Notes under the pieces: model-generated
Told to the model about the DNA's origin: nothing
Database searches by the model: none
The model's input: the letters and a program-made list of their open reading frames with translations, nothing else
Assembly (NCBI RefSeq): GCF_016802865.1
Contig: NZ_JAEVHM010000011.1
Span: forward strand, 1-64,000
From: Micromonospora parastrephiae
Lineage (GTDB): Bacteria > Actinomycetota > Actinomycetes > Mycobacteriales > Micromonosporaceae
DNA length: 64,000 nt
Reading direction: 5' to 3'
Shown here: one piece after another, positions 30,667 to 40,167 of the stretch
How the letters are laid out: the number at the start of each line of letters is the position of its first letter
Position numbering within the stretch: position 1 is the stretch's first letter
Made by a program: the position numbers and the translations under genes

Positions 30667-31860
30667 TCAGAACCCGGTTCGACCAGCGGGGCGGCCGGTG
30701 GCGGACCGCACCACGAAGGCATCCGGCATTCGGAAGGTGAGATTGTCCGGACACCAGGGCGGACGGATCACCCGTACCCCGTCCAGCAGCGGCGCGGCCT
30801 CGGCCACCACCACGGCCGCCTCCATCCGGGCCAGCATGTCACCGACGCAGCGGTGCGCGCCCGCCCCGAACGCCAGGTGCCGGCGCGATCCGCGCTGGCC
30901 CGGACGGAACTCGTCGGGCGACTCGACGACCGCCGGATCCCGGCCGGCGCGGCCCAGCCACAGCACGAGACCGGTGCCCGCCGGCACCGGCGTTCCGCCC
31001 AGCGTGCTGTCCACCGCCGCCACCCGCCGCCACGTGACGATCGGCGGTTCCAGTCTCAGACCCTCCTCCACCACGTCGCCGACCGCGACCTCGCCGGTAC
31101 GCAGCCCGGCCCGCACCGCCGGTTCACCGGCGAGCCGGTGCAGCAGCAGGGTGAGGAACTGCGAAGTGGTCTCCTGCCCGGCGACCAGCAGGAAGAAGAG
31201 CGCGCCGACCACCACGTCCGGCGGGTGTCCGGCGTTGCGCAGGTCGGCGGCCAGCCCACCGCCGGTGGCCGCGAAGTCGCGCAGGACGCGGTGGAACCGG
31301 CCCACCTCGCCGGCGAGCGCCACCTGCCGGTCGGCGTCCAGCGGCGCCCAGAACAGCTCCAGCGCGGCCCGGGCGAACTCCTTGACGGCGCCGACCGGCG
31401 CGTCCGGCAGCTCCACCAGCCGGGCCAGCACCAGCAGCGGAAGGTCGGCGGCGAGGTCCGCGTACAGGTCGACGGAATGGCCGGCGTCGAGCGTGGCGCG
31501 GAGTCGGGCGACCCGGTCCCGGACCAGCGCGGTGAGCCAGGGACGCTGCGCCGCGACCCGCGTGGGGTGCAACGCGTCCGCGACGATCGCCCGGATCCGC
31601 GGATGGCTCGCGCCGGAGTTGTTCGCCAGGGTCGGCGGCAGCCGGAACCGGTGCCCGGCCAGCATCCGCAGCGCCGTCACCGGCATCGGGGTCATCGCGT
31701 CGAGCGCGTTGTCCGGCCGGTAGCTGACCGGGTCGGCGAGGACCTGCCGGACCTGCGCGTGCCGGGTGACGACCAGGTGACGTACGCCGACGTGGTCGGT
31801 CACCTCGGCGACGTCCGGCCAGGGTGCCTCGACCGCGGACCCCCAGCTCCGGAACAGCAC
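30667..31860 (-). CDS. Cytochrome P450
   Basis: 397-residue soluble bacterial P450. Heme-binding FGAGAHRCVGDMLARME gives the axial ligand Cys338; the I-helix has AGQETTSQ, and the usual ExxR region is less canonical. No ferredoxin or reductase gene is adjacent, so redox partners come from elsewhere. GTG start at 31860 is six bases after TAGCGT (minus strand 31872-31867), a leaderless promoter whose -10 overlaps the stop codon of the upstream methyltransferase gene. Substrate unknown. Confidence 0.92.
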   Translation of the reverse strand: MLFRSWGSAVEAPWPDVAEVTDHVGVRHLVVTRHAQVRQVLADPVSYRPDNALDAMTPMPVTALRMLAGHRFRLPPTLANNSGASHPRIRAIVADALHPTRVAAQRPWLTALVRDRVARLRATLDAGHSVDLYADLAADLPLLVLARLVELPDAPVGAVKEFARAALELFWAPLDADRQVALAGEVGRFHRVLRDFAATGGGLAADLRNAGHPPDVVVGALFFLLVAGQETTSQFLTLLLHRLAGEPAVRAGLRTGEVAVGDVVEEGLRLEPPIVTWRRVAAVDSTLGGTPVPAGTGLVLWLGRAGRDPAVVESPDEFRPGQRGSRRHLAFGAGAHRCVGDMLARMEAAVVVAEAAPLLDGVRVIRPPWCPDNLTFRMPDAFVVRSATGRPAGRTGF

Positions 31861-31869
31861 GTCGACACG

Positions 31870-32538
31870 CTAGCGGGCGGCTCCCGGCAGGCCGGCGCGC
31901 AGCTGCCAGACGGTGGTGCGCTTCACCCGGACGCTCTCCAGCGCCTCCGGCACCGGCACGTCGTAGTGGGCCAACTCGTCGAAGCGGTCGCGGGGCAGGA
32001 ACGCCCGACCGGGGTCGCCGACCAGCGCCGGCGCCCCGCCCCGGGCGGCGCGCAGCAGGAACCGCAGCACCCGACGGGCCATCGCGTCGCTGTAGAAGAC
32101 GTCCCCGGCGAGGACCACCTCGGCGTCGCCTGCGTCGCCGTCGAGGATGTCGCCGAACTCGGCGTCGACGCGTACCCCGTTGGCCTCGGCGTTCAGCGCG
32201 ACCGCCGCCACGGCCAGCTCGTCCACCTCGACGGCCCGCACGGACGCCGCGCCGGCCCGGGCCGCGGCGATGGCCACCAGGCCGGAGCCGGAGGCGAGGT
32301 CGAGCACCCGGCGACCGGCGACCACCTGCGGGTGGTCGGTCACGTAGCGGGCGAGGGCCTGGCCGCCGGCCCAGGCGAACGCCCAGAACGGTGGCGGCCG
32401 GTCGCTGGAGAACTCGCCCTCGGTCAGCTCCCAGAGCCCGATCGGCTCGTCCGCCTGGTGCAGACGCACCTCGGGAACGAACGGGACCGGGGCCAGCCGG
32501 GCGTGCAGCCGGACGAACGTGCTGGAGAACTCGGACAC
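31870..32538 (-). CDS. Class I SAM-dependent methyltransferase
   Basis: 222 residues with the SAM-binding RVLDLASGSGLVAIAAARAGA (~residues 75-95) and VEVDELAVAAVALNAEANG, and FYSDAMARRVLRFLLRAARGG after it. Overall resemblance is to the nicotinamide-N-methyltransferase-like / ETFB-lysine-methyltransferase group, which often modifies proteins. The GTG at 32538 follows AACAAT by seven bases, suggesting leaderless transcription; the longer upstream frame lacks similarity. Nine bases before the P450 start. Confidence 0.82.
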   Translation of the reverse strand: MSEFSSTFVRLHARLAPVPFVPEVRLHQADEPIGLWELTEGEFSSDRPPPFWAFAWAGGQALARYVTDHPQVVAGRRVLDLASGSGLVAIAAARAGAASVRAVEVDELAVAAVALNAEANGVRVDAEFGDILDGDAGDAEVVLAGDVFYSDAMARRVLRFLLRAARGGAPALVGDPGRAFLPRDRFDELAHYDVPVPEALESVRVKRTTVWQLRAGLPGAAR

Positions 32539-32718
32539 CTGCCCGATTGTTCCAGCGAGCCGACGTCCGGCGTGTCGCGGGGCGGCGGTGACCGGTTCAC
32601 CACCGTCGGTGAAAACCCACCCCGTGCTTGCCGCCCGGTGCGAACACACCCGTCTGTCCGGCGCAGCGCCCCGCTCCTAGCGTTGCGAGGTGGAGACGAC
32701 CGAACGGAGGCGGCGGTG

Positions 32719-33556
32719 GTGACGGTGTGGCGGAATGCGCTGCGGGTCGGGGTGGTGCTGGCCGGCCTGACCGGGGCGGTGCTGACCCTGGCCGCACCGG
32801 CGCAGGCGGCCTTCGCGACCGAGATGAGCGGCCTGCCGGCCCGGTTCACCGCCGGCGACCAGGTGCGCACCATCTCCGCGGTGGTCTCGCAGACGGATCG
32901 GCGCGGCGGATGCGCGAAGGTGCGCTGGTCGATGGTGCTCAGTGTGCAGGGCATCCGACTCGACCAGGTCAAGATGGACCGGGTGGAGGAGAGCGGCGAT
33001 TTCCCGCTGGAAATCCAGACCGAGGGTGGCGTGGCCCGGCTGACCGACCGGCAGCTCGACCCGGGCACCCTCTGCCCCGGCCGCACGGTCACGGCCCGCT
33101 ACCGGGTGGCCTTCGCCGAGGACGTCACCCAGGGGCGGGTCACCCTCGCCGCCGAGGCGTACGACGCGAACCTGCGCCTGCTGGCCCGACAGACCGCCAC
33201 CCGCTCGGTGGTGGGGGCGCGGGCCACCCCGACGCCGAGCGCGACGCCGGCGCCCGCCCAGCGACCCGGCCGACGCCGAGAGCACGCCCGCCGAGGAGCC
33301 GGTCGCCGACCAGCCGATCGACGCCGCGCCGCCGGGGGCCAATCGTCCGGTCTCGCAGTCCGGCGCGTTCGGCGTGGTGCAGGTCGCCTTCCTGCTCGGC
33401 GGGCTGCTGCTCTTCCTCGGGGTGGGGCTGCTGTTGCGGCTGCGGCACCTGACCCGGGCCGCGGCCGGGGACACCGACGGGGGCGACGATCCCCCGGTGG
33501 ACCAGCGCTGGGAGCGCCCGGCCGTCGCCGACCCGTGGCGCCGAGCGCACCGCTGA
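32719..33556 (+). pseudogene. Secreted membrane-anchored protein of unknown function, frameshifted
   Basis: N-terminal signal peptide (VGVVLAGLTGAVLTLAAPAQA), a ~150-residue domain with two Cys (GGCAKVRW, GTLCPGR) and repeated beta-type patterns, a Pro/Thr/Ala linker, then in another frame a transmembrane helix (VAFLLGGLLLFLGVGLLLRL) and a cytoplasmic tail. The frames join if the GCCCGCCC run near 33257 is one C too long (or two short), giving DPADAESTPAEEPVADQP through the linker. I do not recognise the domain. GTG at 32719 follows GGAGG; GTG at 32716 is possible. As given, the anchor is lost. Confidence 0.6.
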
Positions 33557-33565
33557 TCGAGGTGC

Positions 33566-33595
33566 GTGGGGCCGGCGGACATCCGCCGGCCCCAC
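33566..33595. terminator. Bidirectional hairpin between convergent genes
   Basis: GTGGGGCCGGCGGA (33566-33579) pairs perfectly with TCCGCCGGCCCCAC (33582-33595), loop CA. It separates the membrane-protein gene from the M36 protease gene. Confidence 0.85.
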
Positions 33596-33599
33596 GGTG

Positions 33600-36530
33600 T
33601 CACTTCGAGAACGCCTGGAACTCGGCGATCCTGACCTGGTTCCGGGCCGGGCTGGCGGTCGCGCAGTCCGTCGTCGTGGCCGGGTCCTCGTCCTGTTCAC
33701 CGGCGTACTGCGGGCCGCCGGTGCACTGGCTGGCCAGCACCTCCAGCCGCAGGTGGGTGGCGACGGTGGTGGGCACCGTGAACGTCCGCACGTTGATGTC
33801 GCGGCTGTACGTCCGGTACGCCCCGCCGGGGAACGCGTCGCCCGCGCTGGTGTAGATCCGCTGCCAGCGCGACGGGTCCGCGCAGTCGGTGGTGGTCGCG
33901 TTGCACGCGGACACCGCGAACGAGCGCAGCGCACTGAGCGCGTTCTGACTGCCGGTGTCGGCGTCCCCGGCGATCGCGGGACGCAGCATCGCGCTGACGT
34001 TGAGCCGCTTGACCGTCTGTGCGGCGTCGCCCGGCAGCGCCACGGTGAGCTGCCGGCCGGCGACGCCGTCCAGCGAGGCCCAGTTCGTCGCCTCGGTGTC
34101 GTCCGCGATCCGGTCCAGGTTGACCCCGTCGCCGGTGATCGTGGCCCCGGACGTCGTGGACGCGAGGTTGCGTCTCAACCGCAGGTCCACGTATCCGGTC
34201 CGGCCGGCGTCGGCGACCACGCTGAGCCGCTGGTGCCCGAAGCCGGGTGCCACCGCCAGCAGGTCGTACGTGCCGGCCACCAGCTCCACCGTGTCCGGGA
34301 TCGGCGTCGCCGGGTCGGTGTCCGCGATCGGCGTCGCCCGGGCCTCGTACGCCCCGACGTACACCCGGATCGGCGCGTCGGCGCTGTCGCCGCGCGGGCG
34401 CAGGGTGAAGGTCGCGTTGCCGCCGCGCGGTGAGGCGAAGCTCGGCGTCGGGTCGGTGTCACCGGCACCGTTGGTGACGGCGTCCCGGCCCATCCCCGAG
34501 CGGGCGAACTCCGCCCAGATCAGGTCCTGGTTCGCGCCGCCGAAGCGGAGCAGGTCGGCGGTGAGCATGTTGTCCCGCATGTCGAGCATGCTGACCTGAC
34601 TGGCCGCCTGGAGCAGGAACGAGTCGAACACCAGCTGCGACCAGCGCCGGTTGCCCGGGCACTTGTCGGCGGCGACCTTGCCCTGTGCGCACTCCAACTG
34701 CCGCTGCGGGGTGCCCAGGCCGTACCGCTTGACCAGTGCGGAACGGACCCGGAAGTTGGTGGCGCCCCAGATCTCCCCGTCCGCGTGCACGGCGGGGCCG
34801 CCGGTGTTGTAGCCGATGTCGGAGTAGTTCAGCGGGCTGCGGCTGAGGTCGTAGTTGCGGATACCGCTGACCAGGTTGCCGGTGACGTACCCGCCGGTGA
34901 CGAACGGTGTCTCGCCGGGCGCGCGCAGCCCGTTCTGGAAGAGGTATTCGGCGGCGAGCAGGTCGCCCCACGACTCACCCATCGCCCCGCCCTGGTGGCC
35001 GCCGATCCCGCTGTCCGGGCCGGCGATCATCCGGTTGGTGATCGCGTGGGTGTACTCGTGGCCGATCACCGTCATGTCGTAGTCGCCGTCCACGCACGGC
35101 GGGTAGGGCCCGCCGGCCTGCGGCTGCCACAGGTACATGTTGGTGGTCGGCGGCTGCCCGTCGCGCCCGGTGCCCTGGTTGGCGTTGTTCCGGTTGCCGG
35201 TCAGTGCGCCCTGCTGAGCACGGCCCTGCTCGGCGTCACCGCCCAGCCCCGCCGGGGTGAGGTTGACCGCCTGGAGGTTCCACGCGGACTCGGTGAAGCC
35301 CAGCTGGTACGACCAGTCGTGCATCCGGTTGTGCATGGCGAAGAGGTTGGCGATGGACGCGTCCGCGTCGTTGCGCTGTGCGGACGTGAACACCTCCGGG
35401 TTGCACTTCGCCTGGTGCCACTGGTCGGTGAACGGGTACTCGTAGCGGCGCTCCGGGCTGGGCGTGGCCGGGACGATCGGGGTGGCGGCGCCCCAGGAGA
35501 GCACCGTGTTGGCCGAGTTGCCGCGCGAGGTGAAGGTGGGCGTGCCGGTGGCCGCGTCGACGTCCCACGGCTGGCCGGTGGCCGGGTCGCGGAAGGCGGC
35601 CTGACAGCCGGGTGCCGGGTCGCCGCACCAGCGCACCCGGGGGTCCTGCCCGGGGCCGAGGTCGCGGGGCGGGGTGGCCGGGAAGACCGCCCAGCTCGGG
35701 TTGTCGGAGTCGTAGTCGACGAGGTCCTCGCGGACCAGCACCTGCCCGGTGATGCCGTCCACGTAGGTGGTGAACGCGGCGGGGTGGTCGCTGTCGGCGG
35801 CGATGAGGGTCACCTCGTACGCGGCCCGGGGGCCGTCCAGGGGGGTGGGCACCGCCACGGCTCGCACGGTGTGGCTGGCCACCGCGTCGGCCTTCAGTCC
35901 GGCGTCCGCCAGCGCGGCGGCGTACGCCTGCTCGGCGGTGCGGGTGGCCGGCGCTGGCGCGCCGGTGTTCCGGGCCAGCGACGAGCTGACCGAGAGCACC
36001 GTTCCGCCGGCGACCGCGACGGTGACCAGGCCGTCCGGTCCGGCCGGCAGGTCGCCGAAGCGTTGCCGGAGGGTGACGACGGCGCCGCTGCCGATGGGGC
36101 GTACCAGCACCCGTTCCATGGCGGCGACGGTGGCGGCGTCCATGGCGAACAGGTCGCGGTTGGCGGTCAGGTAGGCGCGGGCGGCGGCCTCCGGGTCGGT
36201 GGGTAGCCCGGTCGCGAGGGGGGCGCGGCCGGGGCCGAGCGCCTGCGGGGTGCCCAGCCGGTTCCACCGCACGTCGGGGTCGGCGGCGCGGGCCAGGCCG
36301 CGCTGGCGGGCGTCGGGTGCCGCCGTACCGGTGCGGTTGTCGACGTCGGCGGGTTGGTGCCCCTCGGCGAACGGTCCGGACCGGCGTTCGGCGGACGGCG
36401 CGTTTGCGCTGGGAGCCGCGGTGCTCACGCCGGTGGGGAGCAACGCGGCGACCGTGGCCGTCGTCGCCAGGATGGCGATGAGCCGGCGTCGACGCCGGCT
36501 CATCGGGGGTGACCACTCCGGTTGTGGCAC
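33600..36530 (-). CDS. Secreted M36-family (fungalysin-like) metallopeptidase
   Basis: 976 residues: Arg-rich signal peptide (RRRRRLIAILATTATVAALL), FTP-type propeptide (~residues 75-290), then the zinc protease domain with HEYTH at residues 491-495 and third ligand Glu519 in GAMGESWGD. A PEGA-like beta segment (VELVAGTYDLLAVAPGFGH) and a C-terminal ~180-residue beta-sandwich resembling a discoidin-like module follow. It would digest external protein. GTG at 36530 is preferred over ATG at 36503 because AGGAGG lies four bases upstream of it. A candidate minus-strand promoter, TTGCCG-N17-TATCCA, lies upstream. Confidence 0.88.
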   Translation of the reverse strand: MPQPEWSPPMSRRRRRLIAILATTATVAALLPTGVSTAAPSANAPSAERRSGPFAEGHQPADVDNRTGTAAPDARQRGLARAADPDVRWNRLGTPQALGPGRAPLATGLPTDPEAAARAYLTANRDLFAMDAATVAAMERVLVRPIGSGAVVTLRQRFGDLPAGPDGLVTVAVAGGTVLSVSSSLARNTGAPAPATRTAEQAYAAALADAGLKADAVASHTVRAVAVPTPLDGPRAAYEVTLIAADSDHPAAFTTYVDGITGQVLVREDLVDYDSDNPSWAVFPATPPRDLGPGQDPRVRWCGDPAPGCQAAFRDPATGQPWDVDAATGTPTFTSRGNSANTVLSWGAATPIVPATPSPERRYEYPFTDQWHQAKCNPEVFTSAQRNDADASIANLFAMHNRMHDWSYQLGFTESAWNLQAVNLTPAGLGGDAEQGRAQQGALTGNRNNANQGTGRDGQPPTTNMYLWQPQAGGPYPPCVDGDYDMTVIGHEYTHAITNRMIAGPDSGIGGHQGGAMGESWGDLLAAEYLFQNGLRAPGETPFVTGGYVTGNLVSGIRNYDLSRSPLNYSDIGYNTGGPAVHADGEIWGATNFRVRSALVKRYGLGTPQRQLECAQGKVAADKCPGNRRWSQLVFDSFLLQAASQVSMLDMRDNMLTADLLRFGGANQDLIWAEFARSGMGRDAVTNGAGDTDPTPSFASPRGGNATFTLRPRGDSADAPIRVYVGAYEARATPIADTDPATPIPDTVELVAGTYDLLAVAPGFGHQRLSVVADAGRTGYVDLRLRRNLASTTSGATITGDGVNLDRIADDTEATNWASLDGVAGRQLTVALPGDAAQTVKRLNVSAMLRPAIAGDADTGSQNALSALRSFAVSACNATTTDCADPSRWQRIYTSAGDAFPGGAYRTYSRDINVRTFTVPTTVATHLRLEVLASQCTGGPQYAGEQDEDPATTTDCATASPARNQVRIAEFQAFSK

Positions 36531-36800
36531 GGGACCTCCTCGTGGGAGCGGATTGGCCGGCGGCCGCCGGCCGACGTAGCGCGGTGACGCATGCGCATCT
36601 GTGGATATCAGCCGGCCGGGGTCGCGGCAAGGCCCAAGGCCTTCGACGCGCCAAAAGATCGAAATAACTGGGCTCTCACCGGACGTGTTGGCCCGGTGGC
36701 GCACCGCTGCCGGCCGCCGCCAGAAGGTCGACGCGGCACAGGTGGAACAGCGACCGTACGGTCGCCGGCGTCCGGGCCCGGCGCTGAGAACGCGGTGCGG

Positions 36801-37382
36801 TCAGTCGCCCGGCGTCCAGTCGGGGTCGCGGCCGAACGCGGCCAGGAGATGGTCCTGCTCGTCGGCGTCGTCGGGCACCCGCACCCCGGTCCGGACCAGG
36901 TTGTCGTTGCGGTAGTCGTCGATCCGGGTGGCGAACCATCGGGCGCACGCGCGCACCGCGTCCGGGTCCAGCCGCGGCTCAGCCCCGATCGCCACCGCCA
37001 CGTCCCAGCCGTGCACCAGGTGTTCGGCGAGGAGCTGCTGAAGGTACTCGGCGGCGGGGGTCTCGCCGGCGGAGAGGTGCACGGTGCGGTCGATCGCGCC
37101 GGGATGGGTGGCGGCGATCTCGGCCTGGGCGGCCGCCTCCCGCGCCGTCGTCGCGGGGTCGACGCCGAGCAGGTCGCCGTCGAACCGGCCGCCGACCTCG
37201 TCGATGGTCCGGCCGGCGAGCAGGGGAACGCTCCACCGGTCCTCGCTGACCACGTGGTTGACCAGGGTGCGCACGTCCCAGTCGGTGCACGGTGTCGGGT
37301 CGGCCCACTGGCCGGGGGCGACCTGGTCCACCCGGTCGACGAACTCGGCCAGGCTCCGGCGGTACGCCTCCAGCAGATCCAT
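36801..37382 (-). CDS. TIGR03086-type DinB-fold metal-binding protein
   Basis: 193 residues of the mycothiol-dependent maleylpyruvate isomerase-like (DinB_2) superfamily: PTPCTDWDVRTLVNHVV near residue 29 carries the first metal His, and AEHLVHGWDVAVAIG near residue 120 the HxxxD-type ligands. Members are thiol-dependent transferases in mycothiol-producing actinobacteria; individual substrates are mostly unknown. ATG at 37382. Followed on the same strand, upstream, by a TetR gene 73 bases away, which may regulate it. Confidence 0.83.
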   Translation of the reverse strand: MDLLEAYRRSLAEFVDRVDQVAPGQWADPTPCTDWDVRTLVNHVVSEDRWSVPLLAGRTIDEVGGRFDGDLLGVDPATTAREAAAQAEIAATHPGAIDRTVHLSAGETPAAEYLQQLLAEHLVHGWDVAVAIGAEPRLDPDAVRACARWFATRIDDYRNDNLVRTGVRVPDDADEQDHLLAAFGRDPDWTPGD

Positions 37383-37455
37383 ACCGTCGATTGTTCCGGT
37401 CGGCGGGCGGGGCCGAGCGGTTTTGCGCGGGACGGCCGGCGTCCGCGGCCTCGGC

Positions 37456-38058
37456 TCAGTCCAGCTCGGTCGGGTCGAGGCCCAGCTCCCGGCTGGTGAC
37501 CAGTCGGACCCACTCGCCGAACTGTCGACGGGAGATCACCCGGTCGTGCACGGCGAGCTGTACGGCCAGGCCGTCCATCACCGCGCTGATCCGCCAGGCC
37601 GCCCCGTCCGGGTCGGCGCACTGGAAGGTGCCGTCGGCCACCCCGGCGGAGATCACCGCGGCCAGGTCCTGCCGCCACCGCAGGTCGAGCCGGCGGGAGA
37701 CCTTCTCCAGCTCCGGGGTGCGCAGCGACTCGGACCAGCCGTCTATCCACATCGACCAGGAGGTGGCCCGCCCGGCCGGTGTGTAGAGCTTGAGGATCCG
37801 GCGGAGCTTGGTCAGCGGCGGGGCCGGGGATCGGGTCACCGCGTCCAGGCGGGCCAGGTCCTGCTCGACCGCGTACGCGAACGCCTGCGCGAGCAGCCGT
37901 TCCTTCGTGGCGAAGTGGTAGAAGACCAGTGCCTGACTCACGCCGGCGGCCTGTGCCACGTCCGCTGTCCGGGTGTTGGCCAGACCGCGCTCCACGATCA
38001 CGTCACAGGCGGTGCGCAGCAGGGCATCCAGGCGGATCTCGGCCGCACGTCTCGTCAC
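37456..38058 (-). CDS. TetR-family transcriptional regulator
   Basis: 200 residues. Helix-turn-helix TADVAQAAGVSQALVFYHFATKERLL (~residues 31-56) is typical of TetR; the C-terminal ligand domain has no recognisable signature. GTG at 38058 lies seven bases after TACGGT (minus strand 38071-38066), indicating a leaderless transcript; the longer upstream frame is rejected. Target unknown; the DinB-like gene immediately downstream is the closest candidate. Confidence 0.87.
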   Translation of the reverse strand: MTRRAAEIRLDALLRTACDVIVERGLANTRTADVAQAAGVSQALVFYHFATKERLLAQAFAYAVEQDLARLDAVTRSPAPPLTKLRRILKLYTPAGRATSWSMWIDGWSESLRTPELEKVSRRLDLRWRQDLAAVISAGVADGTFQCADPDGAAWRISAVMDGLAVQLAVHDRVISRRQFGEWVRLVTSRELGLDPTELD

Positions 38059-38467
38059 GACCGTTACCGTAGCCCATCCAACCGAACACGAACAGTTACC
38101 GCCGCCGCTCGATCCGCGATGCGACAGTCGGAAGCCGGACACTTCCCGGAGGCACCGTCGGTCGTTCTTCTCGGGGTGTTTGCCGAGGTCCGCAGCTCGC
38201 CACCGGGGTGCCGGGACGTCCGCCAGCGGCCACCGGACCCGGCGGCGGCGGGACCGGTCGCACGATGCCGCAGTGTGACGGTCGCATGTCAATTGAGACA
38301 CCAGGCCAGCTCCCTAGGAAGCCTGCCGGCGGTGGTCGCGATCCCCTCCCGGCGGTACCGCGGTTCAGCGGAACGGGACGGGACGCGCCGAGACGCACCC
38401 CCGAGTTGGCAGTCGTTCCCGGGCTCGGCTAAAGTTCTCATCCGTCACCCGGGAACGCCGGGGGCGT
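38059..38467. other. 409-base intergenic region
   Basis: Contains the leaderless TetR promoter at the left and the tRNA promoter at the right. Between them (~38080-38400) I see no gene or clear RNA structure. Confidence 0.6.
38406..38435 (+). promoter_or_regulatory. Promoter of the tRNA Gly-Cys-Val block
   Basis: TTGGCA (38406-38411), 18-base spacer, TAAAGT (38430-38435), 33 bases before the tRNA-Gly. Confidence 0.6.
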
Positions 38468-38540
38468 GCGGACGTAGCGCAGCTGGTAGCGCATCACCTT
38501 GCCAAGGTGAGGGTCGCGGGTTCGAATCCCGTCGTCCGCT
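38468..38540 (+). tRNA. tRNA-Gly (GCC), copy 1
   Basis: 73 bases folding as a cloverleaf: acceptor GCGGACG/CGTCCGC, anticodon stem CACCT/AGGTG... with GCC in the loop TTGCCAA, T-loop GGTTCGAATCC. No encoded CCA. Identical to the copy at 40606. Confidence 0.95.
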
Positions 38541-38574
38541 CGGAGCTGCCGCCACGCATGACGGGGGCAACCTC

Positions 38575-38645
38575 GGTGGGGTGGCCGAGAGGCGAGGCAA
38601 CGGCCTGCAAAGCCGTGTACGCGGGTTCAAATCCCGTCCCCACCT
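38575..38645 (+). tRNA. tRNA-Cys (GCA)
   Basis: 71 bases: acceptor GGTGGGG/CCCCACC, anticodon loop CTGCAAA with GCA, T-loop GGTTCAAATCC. Only in the first block; no encoded CCA. Confidence 0.95.
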
Positions 38646-38658
38646 CGGCATTGTGCAC

Positions 38659-38733
38659 GGGCGATTGGCGCAGTGGGAGCGCGCTTCCTTGACACGGAAG
38701 AGGTCACTGGTTCAAACCCAGTATCGCCCACCA
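38659..38733 (+). tRNA. tRNA-Val (GAC), copy 1
   Basis: Acceptor GGGCGAT/ATCGCCC, anticodon stem CTTCC/GGAAG around TTGACAC with GAC, T-loop GGTTCAAACCC. The discriminator A is followed by an encoded CCA. Identical to the copy at 40705. Confidence 0.95.
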
Positions 38734-38754
38734 GTTGGATGAACAGGTCAAACG

Positions 38755-38782
38755 GCTCGTTACCGGAAGTCCGGTGACGAGC
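38755..38782 (+). terminator. Terminator hairpin of the first tRNA block
   Basis: GCTCGTTACCGGA (38755-38767) pairs with TCCGGTGACGAGC (38770-38782), one G-T pair, followed by GTTCCCGTT. The same hairpin ends the second block at 40789. Confidence 0.85.
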
Positions 38783-38883
38783 GTTCCCGTTGCTGTGTGC
38801 TGTTTACGTCGAGAACGGTCTGGCGGCTCCGTCCCAGGAGCGGATACGGCCACCGTGGGCGTACGACATCAGGGAGATCCAGC

Positions 38884-39324
38884 ATGGCGGTTCAGCGGAT
38901 GGACAACGTCCTCATCGTTGTCGACGACCTCGACGCTGTTGTCGCGTTCTTCGTCGAACTCGGCCTGACATTGGAGGGGAGGCAGCCGATCGAGGGACGC
39001 TGGGCGGAACGTGTCATCGGTGTCGACGACGTCCGGCAGGAGGTCGCGATGCTGCGGACCCCGGACGGTCACGGCCGGATCGAACTGGCGATGTTCCACA
39101 CGCCGAAGGCGATCAGCGCCGAGCCGAAGGACGCGCCGGTGAACACCCTGGGCATCCGCCGGATCATGTTCGCCGTCGACGACATCGAGGACGTCGTTGC
39201 CCGCCTGCGCGCCCACGGCGCCCAACTCGTCGGCGAGCTGGCCCAGTACGAGGACAGCTACCGGCTCTGCTACGTCCGCGGCCCCGAGGGCATCATCGTC
39301 GGGCTGGCCGAACAGCTCAGCTGA
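38884..39324 (+). CDS. VOC family protein
   Basis: 146 residues: QRMDNVLIVVDDLDAVVAFFVELG at the start, GIRRIMFAVDDIEDVVARLRAHGAQL and YVRGPEGIIVGLAEQL at the end, a complete two-half vicinal-oxygen-chelate module. Substrate unknown. ATG at 38884 follows GGGAG at nine-base spacing. It lies between the two tRNA blocks and converges with the GNAT gene 24 bases away. Confidence 0.85.
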   Translation: MAVQRMDNVLIVVDDLDAVVAFFVELGLTLEGRQPIEGRWAERVIGVDDVRQEVAMLRTPDGHGRIELAMFHTPKAISAEPKDAPVNTLGIRRIMFAVDDIEDVVARLRAHGAQLVGELAQYEDSYRLCYVRGPEGIIVGLAEQLS

Positions 39325-39348
39325 CAGGGATGCCTGCGGTGGCGGAGA

Positions 39349-40083
39349 TCAGAAGGTCAGCAGGCGGAACTCGCCCACGGGCTGGAAACCGAGGCGGCGG
39401 TAGACCGGCTCGGCGACGGGCGACGAGGTGAGCGCGGCCGTGTGGGCACCCCGCTCGGCGGCCAGATCGAGCGCGGCCCTGGTCATGGCCGCAGCGATGC
39501 CCTGCCGGCGATGCTCGGGCTGCGTACCCACGAAGTAGAGCGTGGCCAGGCCGTGGCTGAGCCAGACGACGGCCGTTCCGACGATCCGGCCGTCGTCGAG
39601 GCGGCCGGCCAGCCTGATCACGGTGCCGTCGCCGGTGAACGCCTTCTCACGTTCGATCGTCGCCGCCACACCGTCGGCTGGAATTCCGGACACCCGGCCG
39701 TAGGCCGCAACGAACGCCTCCAGGTCGGTGGTCTCGGCGATGTGCAGACCGGCCGGCGTCGGGGCATCGGCCGCCGCACCGACCGGCACCGTCATGATCG
39801 GTAGGCGGGCGACCTCGGCGGCGCCGAGGGAGACCAGGCCGTCGGCGGTGCCGGCGTCGCTGTCCGGGCCAACCCACCAGATCCGGGGTACGCCGTGCAG
39901 GCGCTGGCGGGCCGCGACGAGCGCTTCGGGCGGTGTGCGCCCGGCCACGCGCAGCACACCGTTGAGGGTCGCGTGCGGCACGTCACTGCGGTAGGTCGGT
40001 AGGTCGGGGCCTCCGGCCGCACCAATGTCCCAGCCGAGCAGGTACGCCCGGTGCGCGGCCAGCACCGTGTCGAGGGACTCCAT
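39349..40083 (-). CDS. GNAT-family N-acetyltransferase
   Basis: 244 residues. The C-terminal half carries the acetyl-CoA-binding GTQPEHRRQGIAAAMTRAAL and YRRLGFQPVGEFRLL; the N-terminal ~90 residues resemble the extra domain seen in two-part GNAT proteins. ATG at 40083 is chosen because TAGGAT lies seven bases upstream on the minus strand (40096-40091), the leaderless layout; an ATG eight codons further up is possible. Substrate unknown. Confidence 0.82.
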   Translation of the reverse strand: MESLDTVLAAHRAYLLGWDIGAAGGPDLPTYRSDVPHATLNGVLRVAGRTPPEALVAARQRLHGVPRIWWVGPDSDAGTADGLVSLGAAEVARLPIMTVPVGAAADAPTPAGLHIAETTDLEAFVAAYGRVSGIPADGVAATIEREKAFTGDGTVIRLAGRLDDGRIVGTAVVWLSHGLATLYFVGTQPEHRRQGIAAAMTRAALDLAAERGAHTAALTSSPVAEPVYRRLGFQPVGEFRLLTF

Positions 40084-40167
40084 GATCAGGATCCTAACGC
40101 GGGCCATCAGCGCGCTTCACCAGCGGAAACGGCCGCTGGCGGCTGGAGACGGCGGTCGCTGCCGAGA

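Noticed and set aside
30853..33855. A 1000-codon open frame on the plus strand across the P450 and methyltransferase region
   Set aside because: It is antisense to two clearly recognisable genes. Only its end (from 32719) is coding, as the frameshifted membrane protein.
36541..36560. GTGGGAGCGGATTGG upstream of the M36 gene as a CebR half-site
   Set aside because: No matching second arm.
38659..38700. GTGGGAGCGCGCTTCC inside tRNA-Val, resembling a CebR box
   Set aside because: It is the D-arm and anticodon stem of the tRNA; the arms do not form the CebR palindrome.
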